Counted from the stretch's first letter, positions 9,476 to 17,692 are shown. The stretch is 47,681 nt of DNA from Streptomyces sp. TRM64462 (GCF_013362995.1 NZ_JABWDV010000203.1:1-47681); one strand, 5' to 3'. A program made the numbers and translations. Notes: generated by a model not told the origin, from the letters alone.

Positions 9476-10695
9476 GCCAGGCCCTCCAGTACGTCGGCCA
9501 GGGCGTGCACGCCCGCCACGCAGTCGTCCTCGGCGGCGTACTCGGCCGGGGAGTGCGAGACGCCCGTGGGGTTGCGGACGAACAGCATCGCCGTGGGGAT
9601 CGTTCCGGACAGGATGCCCGCGTCGTGCCCCGCGCCCGTACCCAGGACCGGGACCGGGCGGTCGCCGCCGACACCCGCACCCGCGGCCGCGCCCCGCTCG
9701 GTGAGGATCTTGCCGAGCTCGTCGCGCAGGGCGTGCTCGAACTCGACGACGGGCGTGAACGACTCCCGTACGACGGTGAGATCGACGCCCTGGCGGTCGG
9801 CGGCCTCCTGGGCTGCGGCCTCCACGGCGGCGACCACGGTGTCCAGGGACGCCTGGTCGGCGGCGCGCGAGTCCAGCCAGCCGCGCACGAGCGACGGGAT
9901 GGCGTTGACGCCGTTCGGCTCGACCGCGACCTTGCCGAACGTCGCGACGGCACCGGCCAGTTCCGCCTCGCGGCGGGCCGCCAGGACCGTCTCGGCGTAC
10001 GACAGCATCGGGTCGCGCCGGTCGACCAGCCGGGTCGTGCCGGCGTGGTTGGCCTCGCCCCGGAAGTCGTACCGCCAGCGGCCGTGCGGCCAGATCGCGG
10101 AGGCGATGCCGACCGGGTCGCCCGACAGGTCCAGGGCGCGGCCCTGCTCGACGTGGAGTTCGACGAACGCGCCGATACGGGCGAGGCGCTCCGGGTCGGG
10201 GCCGATGGCGGACGGGTCGTAGCCGGCGGCCTCCATGGCCTCCGGGAGGCTGATCCCGTCGCCGTCGCGCAGCTCATACGCGGCGTCCCGCGTCAGCCGG
10301 CCGGCGGTCAGGCGGGAGCCGACGCAGGCGAGGCCGAAGCGGGCGCCCTCCTCGTCGCCGAAGTTGACGATGCCCAGGGGGCGGGTGGGGGCGGCACCGC
10401 GGGCGTGGAGTTCGTCGAGCGCGGCGAAGGCGGAGACGACGCCCAGCGGGCCGTCGAAGGCGCCGCCGTCGGGGACGGAGTCCAGGTGGGAGCCGGTGAC
10501 GACGGCGTCCCCCGCGGCGGGGTCACCGAGCCAGGCCCACTGGTTGCCGTTGCGGTCGGTCTCGTAGGTGAGGCCGCGGGACTCCGCCTGCTCCTGGAAC
10601 CAGGTGCGGCAGTCGGCGTCGGCGCCGGTCCAGGCGTAGCGGCGGTAGCCCTTGGAGTGGGCGTCCCGCCCGATGGGGCTCAGGTCGGCCCACAT
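9466..10695 (-). CDS. M20-family allantoate amidohydrolase-like enzyme in the hut operon
   Basis: A 409-residue peptidase-M20/allantoate amidohydrolase-type protein if started at ATG 10695. Seen are GSHLDSV (68-74, metal ligands), NFGDEEGARFG (111-121, catalytic Glu pair), FVELHVEQG, and a C-terminal PTAMLFVRNPTGVSHSP with the metal His. The family splits ureido or amide bonds of N-carbamoyl or similar substrates with two divalent metals. In this operon (hutU, this gene, hutF, hutI) the missing step is hydrolysis of N-formyl-L-glutamate, so that role is inferred. An in-frame GTG at 10851 overlaps the hutU stop by 4 nt and would add 52 residues, most of them encoded by the palindromic element at 10760-10846. 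There is no convincing ribosome binding site before 10695. Confidence 0.85.
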   Translation of the reverse strand: MWADLSPIGRDAHSKGYRRYAWTGADADCRTWFQEQAESRGLTYETDRNGNQWAWLGDPAAGDAVVTGSHLDSVPDGGAFDGPLGVVSAFAALDELHARGAAPTRPLGIVNFGDEEGARFGLACVGSRLTAGRLTRDAAYELRDGDGISLPEAMEAAGYDPSAIGPDPERLARIGAFVELHVEQGRALDLSGDPVGIASAIWPHGRWRYDFRGEANHAGTTRLVDRRDPMLSYAETVLAARREAELAGAVATFGKVAVEPNGVNAIPSLVRGWLDSRAADQASLDTVVAAVEAAAQEAADRQGVDLTVVRESFTPVVEFEHALRDELGKILTERGAAAGAGVGGDRPVPVLGTGAGHDAGILSGTIPTAMLFVRNPTGVSHSPAEYAAEDDCVAGVHALADVLEGLACR

Positions 10696-10759
10696 GTCGT
10701 GGAACGACGCGCCTGCCCTCGGGGTCGCTTCCGTCTCGTGGGCGGCTGCACGCCGGTGG

Positions 10760-10846
10760 TCCCGCTGTGCCCACCCTCCCCCAGTCTCGGCTTCGCTCGA
10801 CCGGGGGGACCCCCATCGCCCTGCGGGACGCCTGCCCACAGCGGGA
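10760..10846. repeat. Palindromic interspersed element, copy A (inside hut operon)
   Basis: The outer 10-nt arms TCCCGCTGTG (10760-10769) and CACAGCGGGA (10837-10846) are perfectly complementary. An inner hairpin pairs CCCCCAGTC with GACCGGGGG. The general layout resembles the copies at 20514-20586 and 20700-20770: CTGTG...CACAG ends, an inner C-run/G-run stem and a CTTCG or GAAG-type loop region. Its length is 87 nt, a multiple of three. The M20 frame stays open through it. Confidence 0.75.
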
Positions 10847-10847
10847 C

Positions 10848-12506
10848 TCACTGGCCCTCCCGCATCGGTACCCGCACGCCCTTGGCGTCCGCGACCGTCT
10901 CCGCGATGTCGTAGCCCGCGTCGACGTGCCGGATCACGCCCATGCCCGGGTCGTTCGTCAGGACGCGGCGGATCTTCTCGCCGGCCAGGGGCGTGCCGTC
11001 GGCGACCGTGACCTGGCCGGCGTGGATCGAGCGGCCCATGCCGACGCCGCCGCCGTGGTGGAGGGAGACCCAGGACGCGCCCGACGCGACGTTGACCATG
11101 GCGTTCAGCAGCGGCCAGTCGGCGATGGCGTCGGAGCCGTCCAGCATGGCCTCGGTCTCGCGGTACGGGGAGGCGACGGAGCCGCAGTCGAGGTGGTCGC
11201 GGCCGATGGCGAGCGGGGCGGCCAGTTCGCCGGACGCCACCATGTCGTTGAAGCGTTCGCCCGCGCGGTCCCGCTCGCCGTATCCCAGCCAGCAGATACG
11301 GGCCGGCAGGCCCTGGAAGTGGACGCGTTCGCCGGCCATCTTGATCCAGCGGGCCAGGGACTCGTTCTCCGGGAAGAGGTCGAGGATCGCCTTGTCGGTC
11401 TTCGCGATGTCCGACGCGTCGCCGGACAGGGCCGCCCAGCGGAACGGGCCCTTGCCCTCGCAGAACAGCGGCCGGATGTACGCCGGTACGAAGCCGGGGA
11501 AGGCGAACGCCCGGTCGTAGCCGGCGAGCTGCGCCTCGCCGCGGATCGAGTTGCCGTAGTCGAAGACCTCGGCGCCCGCGTCCATGAAGCCGACCATGGC
11601 CTCCACGTGCCGGGCCATCGACTCGCGGGCGCGCGTCGTGAAGCCGGCCGGGTCCTTCGCGGCGGCGTCCGCCATGTCGTCGAAGGCGACGCCGAGAGGC
11701 AGGTAGGAGAGGGGGTCGTGGGCGCTCGTCTGGTCCGTGACGATGTCGATGGGCGCGCCCATCGCGAGGAGCTGCGGCACCAGTTCGGCCGCGTTGCCGA
11801 GGACGCCGATCGACAGCGGGCGGCGCGCGTCGCGGGCCTCGGTCGCGAGCTGGAGGGCGTGGTCGAGGGAGTCGGCCCTGACGTCGAGGTAGCGGTGCTC
11901 GATGCGGCGCTCGATGGCGCGCGGGTCGCAGTCGATGCAGATGGCGACGCCGTCGTTCATCGTCACGGCCAGCGGCTGGGCGCCGCCCATGCCGCCGAGG
12001 CCGGCGGTGAGGGTGATCGTCCCGGCGAGGGTGCCGCCGAACTTCTTGGCGGCGACGGCGGCGAACGTCTCGTACGTGCCCTGGAGGATGCCCTGCGTGC
12101 CGATGTAGATCCACGACCCGGCGGTCATCTGCCCGTACATGGTGAGGCCGAGGGCCTCCAGGCGGCGGAACTCCTCCCAGTTCGCCCAGTCGCCGACCAG
12201 GTTGGAGTTGGCGATCAGGACGCGCGGCGCCCACTCGTGGGTCTGCATGACGCCGACCGGGCGGCCGGACTGGACGAGCATCGTCTCGTCCTGCTTGAGC
12301 GTCCGGAGCGTGCGGACCATCGCGTCGAAGGAGCGCCAGTCGCGGGCCGCCTTGCCGGTGCCGCCGTAGACGACGAGCTTGTCGGGGTGCTCGGCGACCT
12401 CGGGGTCGAGGTTGTTCTGCAGCATCCGCAGGGCTGCTTCCTGCTGCCATCCCAGGGCGCTCAGTTCCGTACCGCGCGGGGCCCGTACGGGGCGGGGTCC
12501 TGACAT
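10848..12506 (-). CDS. hutU: Urocanate hydratase
   Basis: A 552-residue enzyme that converts urocanate to imidazolone-5-propionate, using tightly bound NAD+ as an electrophile. Typical segments are [11 protein letters not shown] (47-57), [45 protein letters not shown] (dinucleotide-binding region) and the late [18 protein letters not shown]. Its length is normal for HutU. ATG 12506 is preceded by a strong AGGAGG. It is the first gene of the leftward hut operon, and its promoter region carries the operator at 12531-12560 that it shares with the RpiR-type regulator. hutH is not in the window. Confidence 0.97.
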   Translation of the reverse strand: MSGPRPVRAPRGTELSALGWQQEAALRMLQNNLDPEVAEHPDKLVVYGGTGKAARDWRSFDAMVRTLRTLKQDETMLVQSGRPVGVMQTHEWAPRVLIANSNLVGDWANWEEFRRLEALGLTMYGQMTAGSWIYIGTQGILQGTYETFAAVAAKKFGGTLAGTITLTAGLGGMGGAQPLAVTMNDGVAICIDCDPRAIERRIEHRYLDVRADSLDHALQLATEARDARRPLSIGVLGNAAELVPQLLAMGAPIDIVTDQTSAHDPLSYLPLGVAFDDMADAAAKDPAGFTTRARESMARHVEAMVGFMDAGAEVFDYGNSIRGEAQLAGYDRAFAFPGFVPAYIRPLFCEGKGPFRWAALSGDASDIAKTDKAILDLFPENESLARWIKMAGERVHFQGLPARICWLGYGERDRAGERFNDMVASGELAAPLAIGRDHLDCGSVASPYRETEAMLDGSDAIADWPLLNAMVNVASGASWVSLHHGGGVGMGRSIHAGQVTVADGTPLAGEKIRRVLTNDPGMGVIRHVDAGYDIAETVADAKGVRVPMREGQ

Positions 12507-12530
12507 GGATGCCTCCTGGGATGTGAGTGT

Positions 12531-12560
12531 GTTATTCACATCCTGGAGTACTGAATAGAT
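12531..12560. promoter_or_regulatory. Putative hut operator (hutU / PLP-enzyme divergent promoter)
   Basis: TATTCA (12533-12538) and TGAATA (12552-12557) form an inverted repeat with a 13-nt spacer. The right arm ACTGAATAGA (12550-12559) is identical to the right arm of the palindrome in front of the RpiR-family gene at 17632-17667. It lies 25-54 nt upstream of hutU and 47-76 nt upstream of the divergent PLP enzyme gene. Confidence 0.7.
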
Positions 12561-12606
12561 GTAGTCAACCGCTGCGCCGCCGCATGCCGGGTGTTTGGCT
12601 GGGGGC

Positions 12607-13944
12607 ATGGCTTACGACCGTCGCGATCAGGCCGTCCGCGCAGCCGTCGAGCACGCGCTGCTCTCCGAGTCCGAACCCGTCGTCGCCCTCCTCGACACCG
12701 CCGGGGTCCGCGCCTCCGCCGCCGCACTCCGTACCGCCTTCGCGGAGGTGACCCGCGCCCCCGTCCTGCACGCCTTCGCCGTCAAGGCCTCCCCGCTCGT
12801 CCCCGTCCTGCGCCTGCTGTACGAGGAGGGGCTCGGCGCGGAGGTCGCCAGCCCCGGCGAGCTGGCCCTGGCACGGGCGGCCGGCGTTCCGGCGGACCGC
12901 ACCGTCCTCGACTCGCCCGCCAAGACCCCCGCCGAGCTGCGCGAGGCGCTCGCGCTGGGCGTCGCCGTCAACGCCGACAACCCACAGGAGCTGGCCCGCC
13001 TCGACGCCCTCGTCCCCGCGGCCGCCTCGCGCACGAACGCCCCGTCCCCGTCCCCCGTCGGGCTGCGGATCAACGCCCAGGTCGGCGGCGGGTCCATCGA
13101 CGCACTGTCCACCGCCACCGGAACGTCCAAGTTCGGGGTCGCGCTGCGCGACGAGGGGGCGCGCGACTGGATCGTCCGCGCCTTCCTCGACCGCCCGTGG
13201 CTGACCCGGCTGCACACCCACTCCGGCTCCCAGGGCATGCCGCTGCCGCTGATGGCGGCGGGCGTACGGGCGGTGTACGAACTGGCCGAGGAGATCAACG
13301 CGGCGGCCGGACGCCGCCAGGTCGACACGATCGACATCGGCGGCGGCCTGCCGGTCAACTTCACCTCGGACGACGAGACCCCGACGTACGCGGCGTACGC
13401 GCGGCTGCTCGCCGCCGAGGTGCCGGGGCTGTTCGACGGACGGTACGGGCTGGTCACCGAGTTCGGGCGGTCGCTGCTGGCCAAGCACGGCACGGTGCTG
13501 GCCCGCGTCGAGTACACCAAGACGGCGGGCGCGCGGCCCATCGCGGTCACGCACGCGGGCGTCCAGGTGGCGACGCGCACGGTGTACGACCCCGCCTCCT
13601 GGCCGCTGCGCATCGCCGCGTACGACGCGAAGGGGCTGCCGAAGACGGGCCCCCTGGTGGACCAGGACGTGGCCGGGCCCGCGTGCTTCGCGGGCGACCT
13701 GCTGGCCGTCGGCAGGGCGCTGCCGCCGCTGGAGCCCGGCGACGTGGTGGCGGCGCTCGACACCGGCGCGTACTACTTCGCGCACCACTACGCGTACAAC
13801 TCGCTGCCGCGGCCCGGCGTGTACGGGTTCGTCACGCGGCCCGACGGGACGGTGCGGTTCGCGACCGTACGAGCCCCCCAGCGGCCCGCGGACATCGTGG
13901 CCGAGTCGGGCGGGGAACACCGGGACGCGTTGCTGAGGGAGTGA
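12607..13944 (+). CDS. Type III PLP-dependent decarboxylase/racemase-like enzyme (Y4yA-like)
   Basis: A 445-residue protein of the alanine racemase/ornithine-DAP decarboxylase fold. Lys60 in HAFAVKAS is the expected Schiff-base lysine. THSGSQG (about 208) and [11 protein letters not shown] (about 242-252) correspond to the phosphate-binding glycine loop. [10 protein letters not shown] and [14 protein letters not shown] in the C-terminal barrel match the segments of diaminopimelate-decarboxylase relatives. The substrate is unknown. ATG 12607 is used, with a TTG at 12595 in the same frame as an alternative. It is divergent from hutU, and the hut operator lies between them, so it may belong to the same regulon. 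Confidence 0.8.
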   Translation: MAYDRRDQAVRAAVEHALLSESEPVVALLDTAGVRASAAALRTAFAEVTRAPVLHAFAVKASPLVPVLRLLYEEGLGAEVASPGELALARAAGVPADRTVLDSPAKTPAELREALALGVAVNADNPQELARLDALVPAAASRTNAPSPSPVGLRINAQVGGGSIDALSTATGTSKFGVALRDEGARDWIVRAFLDRPWLTRLHTHSGSQGMPLPLMAAGVRAVYELAEEINAAAGRRQVDTIDIGGGLPVNFTSDDETPTYAAYARLLAAEVPGLFDGRYGLVTEFGRSLLAKHGTVLARVEYTKTAGARPIAVTHAGVQVATRTVYDPASWPLRIAAYDAKGLPKTGPLVDQDVAGPACFAGDLLAVGRALPPLEPGDVVAALDTGAYYFAHHYAYNSLPRPGVYGFVTRPDGTVRFATVRAPQRPADIVAESGGEHRDALLRE

Positions 13945-14076
13945 CGGCGGAGCCTACAGGACCCGGGCACGTTCCACGGGAAAATGCCAGAAGTCCCACC
14001 CGTGGGGAGAGCATTGCGTAACGTCTCCATCACTGGACGCGGAGGCATATGCCTGGAACCGGGGAGGGGAGCACGC

Positions 14077-14490
14077 GTGCCCGGAATCGACGAGTGCCTG
14101 CTGGAGGCGATGACCCTGCCGGGTGCGCGCGGGGCGGCTCTCGTCGACTGGACCAGCGGGCTCGCCCTCGGCACGATCGGCGAGTCGCCGGTCGGTGACC
14201 ACGAGACGACGGCCGCCGAGACCGCCGAACTGGCGCGCGCGGCGGCGGAGTACGAGTCGATCGCCGCGTCGCCGACCGCGTCGCCGGCCGCCGACAGCGG
14301 CGGCCCCGGCGGTTCCCCGCCGGTCGAGGACCTCATCGTCACCACCGGCACCGGCTACCACGTCCTCAGGTTCGTCGTCACCAACTTCGACAGCAGCCTC
14401 TTCCTGCACGTGTGGCTCGACCGCACCACCGGCAACCTGGCCCTCGCCCGATTACGGCTCCGGGACCTCGCGGAACGGCTCGTCCTGTGA
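14077..14490 (+). CDS. Roadblock/LC7 domain protein with a TTA codon
   Basis: A 137-residue protein from GTG 14077, chosen for the GGGGAGGGGA site about 8 nt upstream. The start LEAMTLPGARGAALVDWTSGLALGTIG, the strand EDLIVTTGTGYHVLRFV and the last strand/helix TGNLALARLRLRDLAE form the Roadblock/LC7 fold found in regulators of small GTPases. An Ala/Ser/Pro-rich insert (about 55-80) is unusual. Leu126 is a TTA codon (14452-14454), so expression should depend on the bldA tRNA. The stop overlaps the start of the next gene by 4 nt (GTGA). It closely resembles the third Roadblock protein (15732-16106) at its N-terminus. Confidence 0.85.
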   Translation: MPGIDECLLEAMTLPGARGAALVDWTSGLALGTIGESPVGDHETTAAETAELARAAAEYESIAASPTASPAADSGGPGGSPPVEDLIVTTGTGYHVLRFVVTNFDSSLFLHVWLDRTTGNLALARLRLRDLAERLVL

Positions 14491-15206
14491 GGGCGGCCGG
14501 CGTGGTCTCGCCGATGCTGCGGCGGCTGGCGGCCGACCGGGCGACCGGGGCGCTCGTCCGCGACCACGGCACGCTGTACCTGGCCGACGGGTGCGTGGTG
14601 CACGCCGAGAGCCCGGTCGCGCCCGGCCTCGACGTCCTGCTGGGCGGAGCGTCCCGGGTGGGCGCGGGCGAGCGGGAGATCTGCCGGCTGGGCGCCCTCT
14701 ACGACGCGGCGTTCTTCGCGCTCGCGCCCGGCCGGGGCCCGGCCCGGTTCCGGTACGGCGCCGAGCCGGAGACAGAACCGGGGCCGGGGGCGGGGGCGGG
14801 GCCGGAACCGGGGCCCGCGCGGCCGGTGTCGGCGGCGGACGTGGAGCGCGAGACGCTGCGCCGCCGCGAACTGCTGGACAGCGTGTGGCCGTACCCGGAC
14901 GTCGACGCCGCGCCCGTCGTGCCCCGCCCGCCCGCGCCCGGCCAGACGGTCACCGCCCGGGGCCGCGCCCTGCTGGCCCGCGCCGACGGCGTACGCACCC
15001 CGGCGCAGCTCGCGTGGGTCCTGGGCCGCCCGGCGTTCCACACCCTCCTGGAGGTGCGGCGCCTGGCCGCGGCCGGCCTCGTGGAGACCCCGCCACCGGC
15101 CGCCGCGCCGCACCCGACTCCCCACGCCTCCCCCGCAGTCACCCCACCCGACCCGGACGTCGCCCTGCTCCGCCGGGTCCTCGACGCCCTGGAGGCACAG
15201 CTGTGA
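14487..15206 (+). CDS. DUF4388-like/winged-helix protein linked to Roadblock genes
   Basis: A 239-residue protein from GTG 14487, translationally coupled to the Roadblock gene before it. The N-terminus (LRRLAADRATGALVRDHGTLYLADGCVVHAES) resembles DUF4388/PatA-type modules. In these, 'G-x-L' and 'L-x-G-x-V-x-x-A' strands mark a fold common in gliding and polarity regulators. A Pro/Gly/Glu linker follows. The C-terminal 60 residues (RGRALLARADGVRTPAQLAWVLG...EVRRLAAAGLVE) look like a winged helix. It probably acts with the three Roadblock proteins, but there is no biochemical clue in the sequence. Confidence 0.65.
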   Translation: MRAAGVVSPMLRRLAADRATGALVRDHGTLYLADGCVVHAESPVAPGLDVLLGGASRVGAGEREICRLGALYDAAFFALAPGRGPARFRYGAEPETEPGPGAGAGPEPGPARPVSAADVERETLRRRELLDSVWPYPDVDAAPVVPRPPAPGQTVTARGRALLARADGVRTPAQLAWVLGRPAFHTLLEVRRLAAAGLVETPPPAAAPHPTPHASPAVTPPDPDVALLRRVLDALEAQL

Positions 15207-15258
15207 CCACCCGCTCATGAGGCGATCCCTGCGACAACGCGCCGAGAGGAGACAACTG

Positions 15259-15663
15259 ATGTCAGCGGAACCGTACGTGCTCGGCGAGCTCAGGCGCCTG
15301 CGCGCCAGGGTTCCGCAACTCACCGGGGCCCTCGCGGCCAGCGTCGACGGCCTCGTCCTGGCGCGGGACACCCCCGGCGTCGAGCCGGAGGGCGTCGCCG
15401 CCCTCACCGCGGCCGCCCTGGGCGTGGCGCAGCGGCTCACCGACGCCACCGGCCGGGGCGGCTTCCGGGAGCTGCTGCTGCGCGGTGAGCACGGCTACGT
15501 CGCGACGTACGCGGCGGGCGACAGCGCCGTGCTGACGCTGCTCGCCGAACCCCGCGTGAACGTCGGCCGCCTGCACCTGGAGGGCCGCCGGTCCAGCGCC
15601 CTGATAGGCGAGCTGGTCGACGGCGCCCTCGTACGACCGGAACGGCCCGAACGACCCGAGTGA
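15259..15663 (+). CDS. Roadblock/LC7 domain protein
   Basis: A 134-residue protein from ATG 15259, with an AGAGGAG site. The segments VPQLTGALAASVDGLVLARDTPG, GGFRELLLRGEHGYVATYAAGDSAVLTLLAE and RVNVGRLHLEGRRSSALI give the five-strand Roadblock pattern. The C-terminus RPERPERPE is encoded by the first units of a 9-nt tandem repeat that continues past the stop. It lies 52 nt after the coupled gene pair and 68 nt before the third Roadblock gene, probably in the same transcript. Confidence 0.8.
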   Translation: MSAEPYVLGELRRLRARVPQLTGALAASVDGLVLARDTPGVEPEGVAALTAAALGVAQRLTDATGRGGFRELLLRGEHGYVATYAAGDSAVLTLLAEPRVNVGRLHLEGRRSSALIGELVDGALVRPERPERPE

Positions 15664-15703
15664 CCCGAACGACCCGAGTGACCCGAGTGACGCGAGTGAC
15701 GCG
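15641..15703. repeat. Seven tandem 9-nt units (AGTGACCCG type)
   Basis: Units of 9 nt (AACGRCCCG, AGTGACCCG or AGTGACGCG) run across the 3' end of one Roadblock gene and into the gap before the next. The repeat supplies the RPERPERPE tail and the stop codon (15661-15663). Every AGTGA-type unit would provide the same stop, so unit number can change without altering termination. Confidence 0.85.
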
Positions 15704-15731
15704 ACACCCGACAACGGAAGGAACGACTCCC

Positions 15732-16106
15732 ATGGCCAACGCGGAGACCGCACTCAAGGAAGCGACGACCGCCATCGACGGCGCCCTGGGCGCCGCCCTC
15801 GTGGACTACACGAGCGGCATGGCGCTCGGCACGGCAGGCGGCGGCAAGGACCTGGACCTGGCGGTCGCCGCCGCGGGCAACACGGACGTCGTGCGCGCCA
15901 AGGTCCGCACCATGGAGATGCTCGGCCTCAAGGAGGAGATCGAGGACATCCTGATCACGCTCGGCAGCCAGTACCACCTGATCCGCCTTCTCAAGGGACG
16001 CGGCACCAGCGGCCTGTTCCTGTACCTGGCCCTGGACAAGAACCGGGCGAACCTGGCGATGGCCCGCCACCAGATGCGGCGGATCGAGGCGGACCTGGAG
16101 GTCTGA
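15732..16106 (+). CDS. Roadblock/LC7 domain protein
   Basis: A 124-residue protein from ATG 15732, with a GGAAGGA site. The sequence TTAIDGALGAALVDYTSGMALGTAG, EEIEDILITLGSQYHLIRLLKG and GLFLYLALDKNRANLAMARHQMRRIEADL is a clean Roadblock/LC7 domain. In Streptomyces, such proteins are parts of the 'conservon' modules, with a sensor kinase, a DUF742 protein and a GTPase. None of those partners is seen here. It ends 2 nt before the convergent membrane-protein gene. Confidence 0.88.
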   Translation: MANAETALKEATTAIDGALGAALVDYTSGMALGTAGGGKDLDLAVAAAGNTDVVRAKVRTMEMLGLKEEIEDILITLGSQYHLIRLLKGRGTSGLFLYLALDKNRANLAMARHQMRRIEADLEV

Positions 16107-16108
16107 CG

Positions 16109-16675
16109 TCAGCGGCGCCGCGCCCCGCCGGGTGCGGCGTCCCCCGCGGCGATGCCCGTCGTGCGGTACGTGCCCACGTGCTTGCCGGCCGGGCCGCCGC
16201 CCTTGGCGAGCCGGTCCACCGACACCCACAGCAGCCTGTCGTCGGCGGTCTCCCGCTGCCCGAGCCACTGCGCCTTCAGCCACAGGCCGGCGCCGAGGCC
16301 CGCGATCAGCAGCCCACCGGCGCCCGGCAGCGCGAACGACGAGCCGACGGCGGCCGGGAAGGCGAGGAGCAGCCACCAGCGCCGCGCCCGGCGCCAGTTC
16401 CGTACGGTCACGGCCCGGTCCTGGAGCACGTCGGCGCGGGCCGCGCGGGGCGCGTCGGCGGCCAGGGCGCGGTAGCGGCCGCGCCGGGCCAGGAACACGG
16501 CGGCGGCCGCGACCAGGAACAGCGCGGCTCCGCCCAGCAGTCCGATGCGCCGCCCGGTGAGCCCGGGCACCAGGGCTCCGACACCCGCCCCGAGGAGTCC
16601 CGCCCACCACAGCGGGGCCGCCCCGGCCCGTACCACCACGGCCACCCTGGCCAGCGCCTGTGCTCCGCGCGCCAC
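16109..16675 (-). CDS. Integral membrane protein, unknown function
   Basis: A 188-residue protein from GTG 16675, with an AGGAGGA site 7 nt upstream. Four hydrophobic stretches are visible: APLWWAGLLGAGVGALVPGL (about 19-38), IGLLGGAALFLVAAAAVFLA (about 44-63), WWLLLAFPAAVGSSFALPG (about 99-117) and a GGLLIAGLGAGLWL segment directly after it. The C-terminus is hydrophilic and basic. Its 3' end faces the Roadblock cluster, and it follows no obvious operon partner. No family was recognised. Confidence 0.75.
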   Translation of the reverse strand: MARGAQALARVAVVVRAGAAPLWWAGLLGAGVGALVPGLTGRRIGLLGGAALFLVAAAAVFLARRGRYRALAADAPRAARADVLQDRAVTVRNWRRARRWWLLLAFPAAVGSSFALPGAGGLLIAGLGAGLWLKAQWLGQRETADDRLLWVSVDRLAKGGGPAGKHVGTYRTTGIAAGDAAPGGARRR

Positions 16676-16763
16676 GTCCCGTTCCTCCTCGTGTCTCGGC
16701 TCGTCGAGCAGATGTGCGGCGGAAGGTTACCGGGACTCCGTGAGATTCCCCTGAGAAGCGGCC

Positions 16764-17618
16764 CTACTCCACGAACAGCCCGCGGGCCGCCGCCCGGGCG
16801 TCGAACTCCTCCAGGCGGGCCTGCGCGTCGGGCAGCCCGTCGCACATCGCCTCCAGCAGGACCCGGCCGAGCAGCATCGGGGCGCACGCCGTGTCGAAGG
16901 CCAGCGCGGTGCCGACGGCGGCCGGGATCAGCAGGTCGCTGTGCTTGGCGACGGGCGCGAACGCCGAGTCGGCGACGGTCACCACGGTCAGCCCTGCGGT
17001 ACGGGCGTACGCGAGGGCGTCCACGACCTCGCGCGGGTGCCGCGGCAGGGCGAAGCAGAGCAGTACGGACGCCCCGGCCCGTACGGAGCTGTCGATCCGG
17101 TCCGTGAGCATGGAGCCGCCCTCGTCGAGGAGGCGTACGTCGGGGTGGACCTTGCCGGCGAAGTACGCGAAACCCCGGGCCTGGGCGGCGGCCGCCCGCA
17201 GCCCGAGCACGGGCAGCGGCCGGGAGCCGGCGAGCAGCCGCCCGGCCCGCTCGACGGGCTCGGGGTCGGCGAGCAGCTCGGCCAGGTGGCGCAGGTTCTC
17301 GATCTCGGCATGGACGGCCTGCTGGTACTCGTTGACCTCGGCGTCCGCGTCGTCACCGGCGCCGGGCTGCGGGGTCTCGGCGGGGGCGACCTCGCGCAGG
17401 TGCTTGCGCAGGGCGGGGTAGCCGTCGAAGCCGAGCGCCACGGCGAAGCGGGTGACGGACGGCTGGCTGACGCCGGCCAGCTCGGCGAGCTCCACGCTCG
17501 ACAGGAACGGCACGTCGGCGGCGCGCCGCACCATCCAGTGCGCGATCCGCCGCTGCGTCGGCGTCAGCCGCTGCCCCTCGAACAGCGTCTGGAGCCGCGC
17601 CCCCGGGCTCTCGTTCAT
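16764..17618 (-). CDS. MurR/RpiR-family transcriptional regulator, proposed hut regulator
   Basis: A 284-residue protein with the RpiR layout. An N-terminal helix-turn-helix spans about residues 20-78 (RIAHWMVRRAADVPF, SVELAELAGVSQPSVTRF) and a C-terminal SIS domain about 125-270 (LLAGSRPLPVLGLRAAAAQAR, ASVLLCFALPRHPREVVDAL). SIS domains of this family usually bind phosphosugars, but several members sense other small effectors. A 13-nt-arm palindrome lies 14-49 nt upstream of the start, and its half-site recurs in the hutU promoter. This suggests autoregulation and control of the hut operon, which is an inference. RpiR proteins can be repressors or activators. Confidence 0.88.
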   Translation of the reverse strand: MNESPGARLQTLFEGQRLTPTQRRIAHWMVRRAADVPFLSSVELAELAGVSQPSVTRFAVALGFDGYPALRKHLREVAPAETPQPGAGDDADAEVNEYQQAVHAEIENLRHLAELLADPEPVERAGRLLAGSRPLPVLGLRAAAAQARGFAYFAGKVHPDVRLLDEGGSMLTDRIDSSVRAGASVLLCFALPRHPREVVDALAYARTAGLTVVTVADSAFAPVAKHSDLLIPAAVGTALAFDTACAPMLLGRVLLEAMCDGLPDAQARLEEFDARAAARGLFVE

Positions 17619-17631
17619 GCCGGGTCCCCCT

Positions 17632-17667
17632 TGGTCTATTCAGTCACCCCTGCCACTGAATAGACCA
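17632..17667. promoter_or_regulatory. Putative operator of the RpiR-family regulator
   Basis: Perfect 13-nt inverted arms TGGTCTATTCAGT (17632-17644) and ACTGAATAGACCA (17655-17667) are separated by 10 nt. The A+T-rich core stands out in this G+C-rich DNA. It sits immediately upstream of the regulator's start and shares TATTCA/TGAATA with the site at 12531-12560. Confidence 0.8.
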
Positions 17668-17692
17668 TATGCAAGCCCGGCCGGGTAGGAAA

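Noticed and set aside
9466..12450. Long open frame that continues from the M20 gene through hutU on the minus strand
   Set aside because: It is the G+C-driven open frame of the hutU region in another frame. hutU itself is clear, and the protein upstream of the M20 start is Arg/Pro/His-rich with no conserved pattern.
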